Below are positions 1-5,672 of a DNA stretch of 7,766 bases, one piece after another (within the stretch, counting starts at the first letter, position 1; each line of letters starts with the position of its first letter). The stretch is from Mailhella sp. (lineage in GTDB: Bacteria; Desulfobacterota; Desulfovibrionia; Desulfovibrionales; Desulfovibrionaceae): assembly GCA_017411945.1 (NCBI GenBank), contig JAFQPD010000077.1:1-7766 (forward strand), given 5' to 3'. The translations under genes and the position numbers were made by a program. The notes beneath the pieces are model-generated. The model was not told where the DNA came from and searched no databases. It was given only the letters and a program-made list of their open reading frames with translations.

Positions 1-225
1 CTGAAGGTTGTGGCCTTCGCCGGGGATGTAAGCGGAAACTTCGATACCGTTGGTCAGGCGCACACGGGCGACCTTACGGAGAGCGGAGTTAGGCTTCTTG
101 GGGGTGGTGGTGTACACGCGGGTGCACACGCCGCGGCGCTGAGGGCATTCCTGCAGGGCCGGGGTCTTCTTTCTCTTCACCACCTTCTTCCGTTCGATAC
201 GGATAAGCTGCTGAATAGTAGGCAT
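1..225 (-). CDS. rpsL: 30S ribosomal protein S12 (partial: N-terminal 75 residues)
   Basis: S12 is a small-subunit ribosomal protein at the decoding centre. The reverse-strand reading begins MPTIQQLIRI and contains the family hallmarks CPQRRGVCTRVYTT (residues 27-40), TPKKPNSALRK (41-51) and GEGHNLQ (69-75). The two lysines in TPKKPNS (43 and 44), one of which is the classical streptomycin-resistance site, are wild-type. The gene runs off the left edge; the family is about 123 residues long, so roughly 48 are missing. The start is fixed by a strong ribosome binding site, GGAGG at 231-235, five bases before the ATG at 223-225. In most bacteria rpsL leads the str operon (rpsL-rpsG-fusA), so those genes probably lie to the left; that is inference. 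It is transcribed divergently from trpB. Confidence 0.97.
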   Translation of the reverse strand, partial: MPTIQQLIRIERKKVVKRKKTPALQECPQRRGVCTRVYTTTPKKPNSALRKVARVRLTNGIEVSAYIPGEGHNLQ

Positions 226-271
226 GGTTTCCTCCAAAATTGGACACAAGGGTTGGACCAAAGAACAACGA

Positions 272-300
272 AAGATATCTTTACGCATGGACTTTGTCAA
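272..300 (-). promoter_or_regulatory. Sigma70-type promoter of rpsL
   Basis: On the minus strand a perfect -35 box TTGACA (300-295) is followed, after exactly 17 bp, by TATCTT (277-272), which matches the -10 consensus at 4 of 6 positions. Transcription would start near 264-266, giving a 5' UTR of about 40 nt before the rpsL ATG. The region just upstream (about 301-370) is very A/T-rich with A- and T-runs, as expected of an UP element for a strong ribosomal-protein promoter. Assigned by eye; the start site is unmapped. Confidence 0.7.
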
Positions 301-511
301 GGAAATTAAGCCTCGTATTTTTTCTTTAAAAAATTTGTCATATCAATATGTTATGAATTAGTTTGATAAAACTCGAAAAGGGCCGGCGCACCGTGCAGGC
401 AAGGCCCGCCCGGCGGCGGGCGGCGGCCTTCCCCTGCCTGATGCAGGGCGGCGGCATGGCGGAAGAGCTGGGCGATCTGTTCCAGGCCCTGAGTTTGGCT
501 TCTCCCCCCTC
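301..511. other. Divergent intergenic region rpsL/trpL: AT-rich segment then GC-rich block with inverted repeats
   Basis: No supported gene. Positions about 301-375 are A/T-rich and probably belong to the rpsL promoter region. Positions about 380-450 switch abruptly to very high G+C and hold a perfect 7-bp stem (404-410 with 415-421, loop CGGC) nested inside a weaker outer pairing (381-385 with 424-428). A second hairpin follows, CCCTGC/GCAGGG (432-437 with 443-448). None is followed by a T-run, so they do not read as intrinsic terminators on either strand. A short plus-strand reading MAEELGDLFQAL (from 456, stop at 513-515) lacks a recognisable ribosome binding site and homology, and is not called as a gene. 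Confidence 0.5.
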
Positions 512-541
512 TTGACATTCTCATGCTCTTTCGCCTACATA
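512..541 (+). promoter_or_regulatory. Putative promoter of the trpL-trpB transcript
   Basis: A perfect -35 hexamer TTGACA lies at 512-517. The best-placed -10 candidate is TACATA at 536-541 (18-bp spacer), which is a weak match. CATAAC at 538-543 (20-bp spacer) is a better hexamer at a poorer distance. Either would start transcription at about 547-552, essentially at the leader peptide start codon. No recognisable TrpR-type operator is seen, consistent with control resting on attenuation. Confidence 0.5.
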
Positions 542-547
542 ACAGGC

Positions 548-601
548 ATGAATACCATGTACGCCAAAACTGCATCATTTTGCTGGTGGTGGCCCTTCTA
601 G
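548..601 (+). CDS. trpL: trp operon leader peptide (Trp-Trp-Trp)
   Basis: A 17-residue open reading frame reads MNTMYAKTASFCWWWPF and ends with TAG at 599-601. It has three consecutive TGG codons (584-592) immediately before the first arm of an RNA hairpin. This is the diagnostic arrangement of a tryptophan attenuator: ribosomes stall at the Trp codons when charged tRNA-Trp is scarce, and the stall changes the fold of the downstream leader RNA. The first ATG (548) and a second in-frame ATG (557, giving 14 residues) are both possible starts; neither has a convincing Shine-Dalgarno sequence, only AGG at 544-546. The product itself is presumed to have no function beyond its translation. Confidence 0.88.
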   Translation: MNTMYAKTASFCWWWPF

Positions 602-674
602 GAGGGCCGGGTTTTGGAGTATTGACGAAAAAGCACCTACAACCCGCGGTCGGGGAAACGACTGCGGTTTTTTT
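584..674 (+). promoter_or_regulatory. Tryptophan transcription attenuator (pause hairpin, antiterminator, terminator)
   Basis: Three pairings can be drawn. (1:2) GGCCCTTC at 591-598 pairs with GGAGGGCC at 601-608, closing over the leader stop codon. (2:3) CGGGTT at 608-613 pairs with AACCCG at 641-646, with GG 616-617/CC 636-637 as a possible extension. (3:4) 644-652 pairs with 659-667 (9 bp, one G-U, loop GGGAAA), followed by seven T's. Pairing 2:3 uses bases 644-646 of the terminator arm, so antiterminator and terminator exclude each other. A ribosome stalled on the Trp codons would cover arm 1 and favour 2:3, allowing transcription into trpB. Relative stabilities were not calculated. Confidence 0.82.
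644..674 (+). terminator. Intrinsic terminator of the trp attenuator
   Basis: The 9-bp stem CCGCGGTCG/CGACTGCGG (644-652 with 659-667, one G-U pair) has a six-base loop and runs straight into a T7 tract (668-674). It lies 45 bp upstream of the trpB start codon and between the leader peptide and the gene, so it acts as a conditional terminator. Confidence 0.85.
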
Positions 675-718
675 GTACGATTTTACCTGAGGTCGTTCTC
701 CGCAAAAGGAGTTTATCC

Positions 719-1927
719 ATGGCTATGTCCGAATCCAGCAAGACTTGCGAACAGGCCCTTGAGACCGGTTATTTCGGCCCCTATGGCGGCCAGTTCGTGG
801 ATGAGAGCCTCAAAAAAGTGCTCGATGAGCTTACGGCGGCCTTCCTTAAATATAAGGACGACCCCGAGTTCAACGCCGAACTCGCCGAGCTTTTCAACCA
901 CTACTGCGGACGTCCTACGCCCATCTTCCACTGCCGCAACCTTAGCGAGAAGCTTGGCGGCGCCCAGATCTACCTGAAGCGTGAAGACCTGAACCACCTT
1001 GGCGCGCATAAGCTGAACAATACCCTCGGCCAGGCCCTGCTCGCCAAGCGCATGGGCAAGACCCGCCTCGTGGCCGAGACCGGCGCAGGCTCCCACGGCA
1101 CTGCCGCAGCCGCCACCGCCGCCATGTTCGGCATGGAATGCGTGGTGTTCATGGGCGAGGAAGACATCAAGCGCCAGCACCCCAACGTGGTGCGCATGAA
1201 GATGATGGGCACTGAAGTGCGCGCGGCCATGAGCGGACAGCGCACTCTCAAGGAAGCCGTGGACGAAGCCCTCGCCTACTTCGTGGAAAACCCCGACGTG
1301 TTCTACGTCCTCGGCTCTGCCGTCGGCCCGCATCCCTACCCCAGCATCGTGCGCCATTTCCAGGCCGTCATCGGCAAGGAATCCCGCCGTCAGTGCATCG
1401 AGCAGATCGGCCGCGTGCCGGACTACGCCATCGCCTGCATCGGCGGCGGCTCCAACGCCATCGGCCTCTTCGCCGGCTTCCTCGATGATGAGGAAGTCAC
1501 CCTCATCGGCGCCGAGCCCGGCGGCCGTTCCCTCGACCCCGGCCAGCATGCCGCCAGCATGACCCTCGGCGTGCCCACCGTGTGCCATGGCTTCAAGGGT
1601 TACTTCCTGCCCGACGAAAACGGCGACATCGCCCCCGTGTACTCCATCTCCGCCGGCGTGGACTACCCCGGCGTCGGCCCCGAGCACTGCCAGCTCAAGG
1701 ATACCGGCCGCGCCCAGTATGTGCCCGTGTTTGACGATGAAGCCGTGGAAGCCTTCATGACCCTTTCCCGTACCGAAGGCATCATCCCTGCGCTGGAATC
1801 TTCCCACGCTCTGGCCCATGCCATCAAGATCGCTCCCACCCTGCCCAAGGACAAGACCATCCTCGTGTGCCTCTCCGGCCGCGGCGACAAGGACCTTGAG
1901 CTCATCATGGACCTGAAGAATCTGTAA
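719..1927 (+). CDS. trpB: Tryptophan synthase beta chain (stand-alone TrpB)
   Basis: This PLP enzyme condenses indole with L-serine to give L-tryptophan in the cytoplasm. At 402 residues it has the usual length. Visible motifs, aligned with Salmonella TrpB, are the Schiff-base lysine K98 in GAHKLNN (K87), catalytic E120 in ETGAG (E109), the PLP-phosphate loop GGGSNAIG (242-249), D315 in SAGVDYPGVGP (D305), E360 in PALESSHALAH (E350) and S386 in LSGRGDKD (S377). The usual GAGQHG is GAGSHG here (S125). The start at 719 is supported by AAAGGAG at 705-711; an ATG at 725 is less well placed. No trpA or other trp gene is adjacent: a terminator follows, so this is an orphan trpB controlled by its own attenuator. 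A TrpA partner elsewhere in the genome is possible. Its close TrpB1-like sequence argues against the TrpB2 family. Confidence 0.95.
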   Translation: MAMSESSKTCEQALETGYFGPYGGQFVDESLKKVLDELTAAFLKYKDDPEFNAELAELFNHYCGRPTPIFHCRNLSEKLGGAQIYLKREDLNHLGAHKLNNTLGQALLAKRMGKTRLVAETGAGSHGTAAAATAAMFGMECVVFMGEEDIKRQHPNVVRMKMMGTEVRAAMSGQRTLKEAVDEALAYFVENPDVFYVLGSAVGPHPYPSIVRHFQAVIGKESRRQCIEQIGRVPDYAIACIGGGSNAIGLFAGFLDDEEVTLIGAEPGGRSLDPGQHAASMTLGVPTVCHGFKGYFLPDENGDIAPVYSISAGVDYPGVGPEHCQLKDTGRAQYVPVFDDEAVEAFMTLSRTEGIIPALESSHALAHAIKIAPTLPKDKTILVCLSGRGDKDLELIMDLKNL

Positions 1928-1949
1928 TCTTCTCCAATATACCGAAATG

Positions 1950-1983
1950 ACGGGCGTTTTTCTGCGGAAGAACGCCCGTTTTC
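1950..1983 (+). terminator. Intrinsic terminator after trpB
   Basis: A perfect 9-bp stem ACGGGCGTT/AACGCCCGT (1950-1958 with 1971-1979) with a 12-base loop is followed by a T-rich tail (TTTTCCTTT). It begins 23 bp after the trpB stop codon and makes trpL-trpB a monocistronic unit. Confidence 0.88.
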
Positions 1984-2057
1984 CTTTCCCTGCTTTTGTG
2001 CTAGGTTAGCCTCCATCGAACCAATCAAAAAGTTTTGAAGATAGGGGGATGGGGCCC

Positions 2058-2105
2058 GGGGAAGGGGGAAAGGGACTTTTCCAAAAGTCCCTTTCCCCCT
2101 TCCCC
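2058..2105. repeat. Perfect 23-bp inverted repeat, purine-rich arm
   Basis: The left arm (2058-2080) and right arm (2083-2105) are exact reverse complements separated only by CC. The first 18 bases of the left arm are all G and A, ending in ACTTTT, and the right arm is the matching pyrimidine tract. As RNA it would form a very stable hairpin in the 5' region of the following operon, ending 26 bp before that operon's ribosome binding site. It resembles dispersed G/A-rich intergenic palindromes that I associate with Desulfovibrionaceae genomes (recollection, not checked). It may act as a bidirectional terminator or RNA-stability element, but no T-run follows. A reading frame passes through it in phase with the next gene (ATG 2049), but the peptide is low-complexity and not a credible N-terminus. 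Confidence 0.85.
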
Positions 2106-2138
2106 GAAACCTCCTCTCCCTCTCTCCCGCGAGGCATT

Positions 2139-3212
2139 ATGCGTATCGCTGTATGGAACACGGCCTTTCTGGGCGATTCCGTTCTCACTCTGCCTTTGAT
2201 AAGAGTCCTGAAGGCCGCCTATCCTGAAGCCGAGATAGATTTCTACGTCCGCGGCGGGCTCGCCTCCCTGTACGAGGCCCAGCCCGAGATAGCCCGCGTG
2301 TTCAGTTGCGACAAGCGCGGCAAGGAGAAAGGTCTTTCCGCCATGCTCCGGCAGGGGCGCGAGATACGCCGGCGCGGCTACGATATCTGGGTCGGTGCGC
2401 ATCTCAGCCTGCGCAGTTCCTGCATGGCGTGGGCCAGCGGCGCGAAAGTGCGCGTAGGCTACAGCGAGGCCACGCTCTCTTCCTTTGCCTACACGAAGCG
2501 AACCAGCCGCCGCTTCAGGGAGCTGGCCGAGATAGAACGCCTGCTCGAGCTGGCCAAGGCTCTTGGCGTCCCGCAGGGACTGCTCGGCGACAGGGAACTC
2601 TGCTGGCCGGAACTCAGGCTTCCGCAGAGCGCGCACGAGGATGCCGCTGCGCTCCTCGCCTGCCTGCCCGAAGGCCCGACCATCGGCCTGCATCCCGGTT
2701 CGGTGTGGCCCACCAAACGCTGGACGCCCGAAGGCTTCGCCGCCATCCTGCGCCGCGCTCTCGATTCCGGCGTGAATGCCGTCCTGCTGGCCGGCCCGGG
2801 CGAGGTCGAGACCGCCGCAGAGGTGCGCCGCCTTGCAGGTCTTGGCTGCGAAGACGGCAGCTGCTCCGAGCCCGACAATTTCCTCGACCTCTCCGGGCGT
2901 ACCTCGCTGGCCACGCTGGGCGCAGTGCTGGCAAGGCTGGATGGCTACGTCACCAACGATTCCGGCCCCATGCATATGGCCTGGGCCCAGCATGCGCCCG
3001 TGACCGCCATGTTCGGCCCCACCGTGCTCTCGCTGGGCTTTGCGCCGCGCGGAGAGGCCAGCACTGTGATGCAGACGGACGAGCCCTGCCGCCCCTGCGG
3101 CCTGCACGGGCACAAGGTCTGCCCGCAGGGCCATTTCCGCTGCATGAAGAATATCGACCCCGAGGATGTGTGGCGCGATATCGAGCGCAAACTCCCCGCA
3201 AGGAAAAGTTAG
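2139..3212 (+). CDS. Glycosyltransferase family 9 / lipopolysaccharide heptosyltransferase (WaaF-like)
   Basis: GT9 enzymes transfer heptose (or a related sugar) from a nucleotide donor to the inner core of LPS at the inner face of the cytoplasmic membrane. The 357-residue protein starts MRIAVWNTAFLGDSVLTLPL. This is the family's N-terminal acceptor motif, with D13 at the position of the catalytic aspartate of WaaC/WaaF. The C-terminal donor-binding half has HPGSVWPTKRW (185-195) and TNDSGPMHMAWA (272-283). A cysteine cluster CRPCGLHGHKVCP...CM (317-336) is typical of heptosyltransferase II-like proteins. The ATG at 2139 is chosen because homology starts there and GAGG (2131-2134) precedes it; upstream in-frame ATGs lie in the palindrome. 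First gene of a three-gene operon, separated by 2 bp from the next. Acceptor specificity (WaaF versus another heptosyltransferase) cannot be decided here. Confidence 0.85.
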   Translation: MRIAVWNTAFLGDSVLTLPLIRVLKAAYPEAEIDFYVRGGLASLYEAQPEIARVFSCDKRGKEKGLSAMLRQGREIRRRGYDIWVGAHLSLRSSCMAWASGAKVRVGYSEATLSSFAYTKRTSRRFRELAEIERLLELAKALGVPQGLLGDRELCWPELRLPQSAHEDAAALLACLPEGPTIGLHPGSVWPTKRWTPEGFAAILRRALDSGVNAVLLAGPGEVETAAEVRRLAGLGCEDGSCSEPDNFLDLSGRTSLATLGAVLARLDGYVTNDSGPMHMAWAQHAPVTAMFGPTVLSLGFAPRGEASTVMQTDEPCRPCGLHGHKVCPQGHFRCMKNIDPEDVWRDIERKLPARKS

Positions 3213-3214
3213 AA

Positions 3215-4072
3215 ATGTCTAAAAAGAAGCCTGAAAGACCTCTTCCGCAGAGCCTCGGCCTTCCCTTTGCCGGTGCGGACAGCCACACCCATCTCGACCA
3301 TGAGGGGCTCCTGCCCGACCTTTCCGGCATGCTCCAGCGTGCCGCAGAGTCCGGCGTGTCGCTCATCGTCCACATGTTCCTCCAGCATTCGCGCTACGCC
3401 GCCAACCGCCAGCTCATCCTCGATGCCGCCGCTTCGTTGGAAAATGCGCCGGATATCTGCTTCGTGCGCGGCCTGCACCCGGAAGACGTGCTCGAGGCCG
3501 GCGAGGAGGAATGGGAAAATCTTGTCCATGCCGTGAAGAATGACCCTCTCATCCGCGCCATCGGCGAGATAGGGCTGGACTGGCACTACGAGGAAGGCTA
3601 CTCGCCCTCGGAGCTCCAGCGGCCGTGGTTCCGGCGCCAGCTCAAGCTTGCCAAGGAGCTGGAAAAGCCCATCGTCATCCATTCCCGCGACGCATGGGAC
3701 GAAGTGTTCCAGATGCTCGATGAGGAAGGCCTGCGCGGCTGGCCCCTGCTCTGGCACTGCTTCGGAGGCGACGTCGAGCGCGCTTCCCAGGTGGTGGAAC
3801 GCGGCTGGCATGTGGCCGTGGGCGGAGCTTCCACCTTCAAGGCCAATGGTTTCGTTCGCGAGGCCGTGAAGGCCATCCCGCTGGACCGCCTGCACCTCGA
3901 GACCGACTGCCCCTACCTCGCGCCCGTGCCGTGGCGCGGCAAGACCTGCGAGCCCTCGCTCACCGTGTTCACGGCCGACTGCCTCGCAAAGGAGCTTGGC
4001 ATGGAAACGGCGGAACTCTGGCGCATCACTGGCGCGAACACGCGCAGATTCTTCGGTATGGAGAAAAATTAG
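3215..4072 (+). CDS. TatD-family metal-dependent hydrolase (putative DNase)
   Basis: TatD proteins are TIM-barrel metallohydrolases of the amidohydrolase superfamily; characterised members are 3'-5' exonucleases or DNases. The 285-residue protein shows the metal ligands in order: DSHTHLD (22-28; H24, H26), GEIGLDWHY (117-125; E118), IHSRDA (155-160; H156), WHCFGG (180-185; H181) and LETDCPYLAPVPWRGK (228-243; D231). ITGANTRRFF (271-280) is the usual C-terminal signature. The RGK-x-N-EP motif reads RGKTCEP here, with Cys for the common Asn. An N-terminal tail of about 20 residues before the barrel is a little longer than in E. coli TatD. ATG 3215 follows the upstream stop by 2 bp, with AGGA at 3201-3204, so translation is probably coupled. 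Substrate unknown. Confidence 0.92.
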   Translation: MSKKKPERPLPQSLGLPFAGADSHTHLDHEGLLPDLSGMLQRAAESGVSLIVHMFLQHSRYAANRQLILDAAASLENAPDICFVRGLHPEDVLEAGEEEWENLVHAVKNDPLIRAIGEIGLDWHYEEGYSPSELQRPWFRRQLKLAKELEKPIVIHSRDAWDEVFQMLDEEGLRGWPLLWHCFGGDVERASQVVERGWHVAVGGASTFKANGFVREAVKAIPLDRLHLETDCPYLAPVPWRGKTCEPSLTVFTADCLAKELGMETAELWRITGANTRRFFGMEKN

Positions 4073-4083
4073 ACATGTCTAAT
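4068..4083. repeat. 16-bp perfect palindrome spanning the TatD stop and miaB start
   Basis: ATTAGACATGTCTAAT is its own reverse complement and contains both the TAG stop (4070-4072) and the miaB ATG (4075-4077). The previous junction at 3209-3222 has the same sequence apart from one central base (TTAGAAATGTCTAA). No function is proven; it could be coincidence, a protein-binding site or a translation-coupling structure. Confidence 0.6.
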
Positions 4084-5427
4084 CCTGGATATCACTGCAT
4101 CACGTTCGGCTGTCAGATGAATGTCAACGATTCCCAGTGGGTGGCCCGCGCCCTCGAACGGCGCGGCTTCGTGGAAAAGCCGCTGGAAGAGGCCGACGTG
4201 GTCTTCATCAATACTTGCTCCGTGCGCGAGAAGCCGGAACAGAAGGTGTACAGCGCGCTGGGCCGTGTTCATCAGGCCAATCCCCGTGCGGTTGTGGGGG
4301 TGGCTGGCTGTGTGGCCCAGCAGATAGGCGCAGAGCTCATGCGCCGCCACCCGCAGGTGCGCTTCGTTGGCGGTGCGGACGGCATAGCCCCTGCTCCCGA
4401 TGCCTTCGTGCGCCTGCTCCACGAGCCCAAGCTCCGCCTCTCCTACCTCGACTTCACCGATTCCTTCCCGGACCGTGACCCGTATCTGCTGGATGCCGCA
4501 GGCCAGCCCGCACAGGAAGGCGTGACCCCGGTGGCCTATGTGAACATCATGCAGGGCTGCGACAATTTCTGCGCCTACTGCATCGTCCCCTTCACGCGCG
4601 GTCCGCGCAAGTCGCGCTCCACGCAGTCCGTGCTGGATGAGTGCCGCCATTGGGTGGCTCGCGGCGCCGGAGACATCACGCTCCTCGGCCAGAACGTCAA
4701 CGTCTTCGGCAAGGACAAGTACGGCGACGGCACTTCCTTCCCTGAGCTCCTGCGCAAGGTGGCGGCCATCCCCGGCCTGCGCCGCATCCGCTTCGTGTCG
4801 GCCCATCCGCGCGACTTCTCGCAGGAGACCATCGACATGTTCGCGGAACTGCCCCAGCTCATGCCGCGCCTCCATCTGCCCCTGCAGTCCGGTTCGGATT
4901 CCATGCTGAAGAAGATGGGCCGCGGATACGACATGGAACGCTTCCTTGGCGTGGTGGAAGGGCTGCGCAAGGCCCGCCCGGACTTCGCGCTTTCCACCGA
5001 TCTCATCGTGGGCTTCCCCTCCGAGACCGAGGAGGAGTTCGAAGATACCCTGAAGGCCATAGACTCCTGCGGCTTCATGTCCAGCTTCTCCTTCTGCTAC
5101 TCGGATCGCCCGGGAACGCGCGCTTCCGCCATGCCCTGCAAGATCCCGCACGAGGTGCAGCTCGCCCGCCTCGAACGCCTGCAGAGCCTGCAGAACGAGC
5201 GCGCTGAAGCATGGCTCCGCACCCGCGTAGGACTTGAGACCGACGTGCTTCTCGAAAGCCCCAGCCATAAGCAGGAGGGCCAGAACCTCTGGCAGGGCCG
5301 CGACCCGTGGGGCGATCCGGTGAACGTGCGTATGCCCGAAGGCGAGGGCCGCCCCGGCCAGTTCGTCGATGTGAAGATAGAAGCCGCCAAGAAACATTCG
5401 CTTATGGCAGTGCCTGTTCAGAGATAG
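4075..5427 (+). CDS. miaB: tRNA-2-methylthio-N6-dimethylallyladenosine synthase MiaB
   Basis: MiaB is a radical-SAM methylthiotransferase that converts i6A to ms2i6A at position 37 of tRNAs reading UNN codons, including tRNA-Trp. The 450-residue protein has the normal three domains. The N-terminal UPF0004 domain carries cluster ligands C13 (TFGCQMN), C48 (INTCSVREKPEQK) and C79 (GVAGC). The radical-SAM core carries the CxxxCxxC motif GCDNFCAYC (C162, C166, C169), then PFTRGPRKSR and LPLQSGSD (268-275). A C-terminal TRAM domain spans about 382-447. YSDRPGTRA (342-350) and INTCSVREKP point to MiaB rather than RimO or MtaB. ATG 4075 lies 2 bp after the TatD stop with GGAG at 4060-4063; homology begins there, so upstream in-frame starts are rejected. 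Last gene of the operon. Confidence 0.95.
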   Translation: MSNPGYHCITFGCQMNVNDSQWVARALERRGFVEKPLEEADVVFINTCSVREKPEQKVYSALGRVHQANPRAVVGVAGCVAQQIGAELMRRHPQVRFVGGADGIAPAPDAFVRLLHEPKLRLSYLDFTDSFPDRDPYLLDAAGQPAQEGVTPVAYVNIMQGCDNFCAYCIVPFTRGPRKSRSTQSVLDECRHWVARGAGDITLLGQNVNVFGKDKYGDGTSFPELLRKVAAIPGLRRIRFVSAHPRDFSQETIDMFAELPQLMPRLHLPLQSGSDSMLKKMGRGYDMERFLGVVEGLRKARPDFALSTDLIVGFPSETEEEFEDTLKAIDSCGFMSSFSFCYSDRPGTRASAMPCKIPHEVQLARLERLQSLQNERAEAWLRTRVGLETDVLLESPSHKQEGQNLWQGRDPWGDPVNVRMPEGEGRPGQFVDVKIEAAKKHSLMAVPVQR

Positions 5428-5446
5428 GATGCTGCAAAGAGCAGGG

Positions 5447-5489
5447 AAAGCCGTATCGGCCCTTGAAGGAAGCTGGTACGGCTTTTTTT
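5447..5489 (+). terminator. Intrinsic terminator after miaB
   Basis: The stem AAAGCCGTATC/GGTACGGCTTT (5447-5457 with 5475-5485, one T-G wobble), with a 17-base loop, leads into a run of T's (5483-5489). It starts 19 bp beyond the miaB stop codon and closes the heptosyltransferase-TatD-miaB operon. Confidence 0.88.
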
Positions 5490-5672
5490 GTGTGGCTGTC
5501 TTCCATGTCCAAAAGCGCGCATAGCAAGGCAGATATGCAATGATGTCATGGAGATGTGCAGGGAAGGAAGTTTGCCGGTTGAGTGAACAGCCAGCCTGAA
5601 AATAAAAAACTAATTGAAATAACTAAAAAAATATGATAAATTAAAAAATGTTGAAAACTGTGAATTTTTTAC
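5490..5672. other. Intergenic region with A-tract-rich segment upstream of candidate sRNA
   Basis: No protein gene is supported. Positions 5490-5597 have ordinary composition and nothing recognisable. Positions about 5598-5672 are strongly A/T-rich against a GC-rich background, with A6 at 5604-5609, A7 at 5625-5631, A6 at 5643-5648, A4 at 5654-5657 and T6 at 5665-5670. The spacing of the tract centres (about 21, 18, 10 and 12 bp) is roughly in helical phase, so the DNA may be intrinsically curved. It sits directly upstream of the -35 box at 5673 and could serve as an UP element. Confidence 0.5.

Noticed and set aside
351..578. Minus-strand 75-codon frame between rpsL and trpB
   Set aside because: Starts inside the trp leader peptide, has no ribosome binding site or recognisable domain, and crosses the GC-rich repeat block.
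713..1819. Minus-strand 368-codon frame opposite trpB
   Set aside because: His/Gly/Ala-rich translation arising from the codon bias of trpB on the other strand; no recognisable motif and trpB is certain.
2049..2138. 30-residue N-terminal extension of the heptosyltransferase from ATG 2049
   Set aside because: It translates the inverted repeat into a low-complexity Gly/Lys/Ser/Pro peptide; family homology and the ribosome binding site point to ATG 2139.
2025..3134. Minus-strand 369-codon frame opposite the heptosyltransferase gene
   Set aside because: Shadow frame; its tail is only translated palindrome sequence and its composition is typical of antisense reading.
2306..3214. 303-residue upstream extension of the TatD-family protein in the same frame
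   Set aside because: Arg/Ala-rich out-of-frame reading of the heptosyltransferase gene; the TatD start at 3215 has a ribosome binding site and fits family length.
3931..4074. 48-residue upstream extension of MiaB
   Set aside because: Overlaps the TatD gene in another frame with no homology; ATG 4075 gives a normal 450-residue MiaB.
4069..5397. Minus-strand 442-codon frame opposite miaB
   Set aside because: Antisense shadow of a high-GC gene; no domain features and fully covered by a well-identified miaB.
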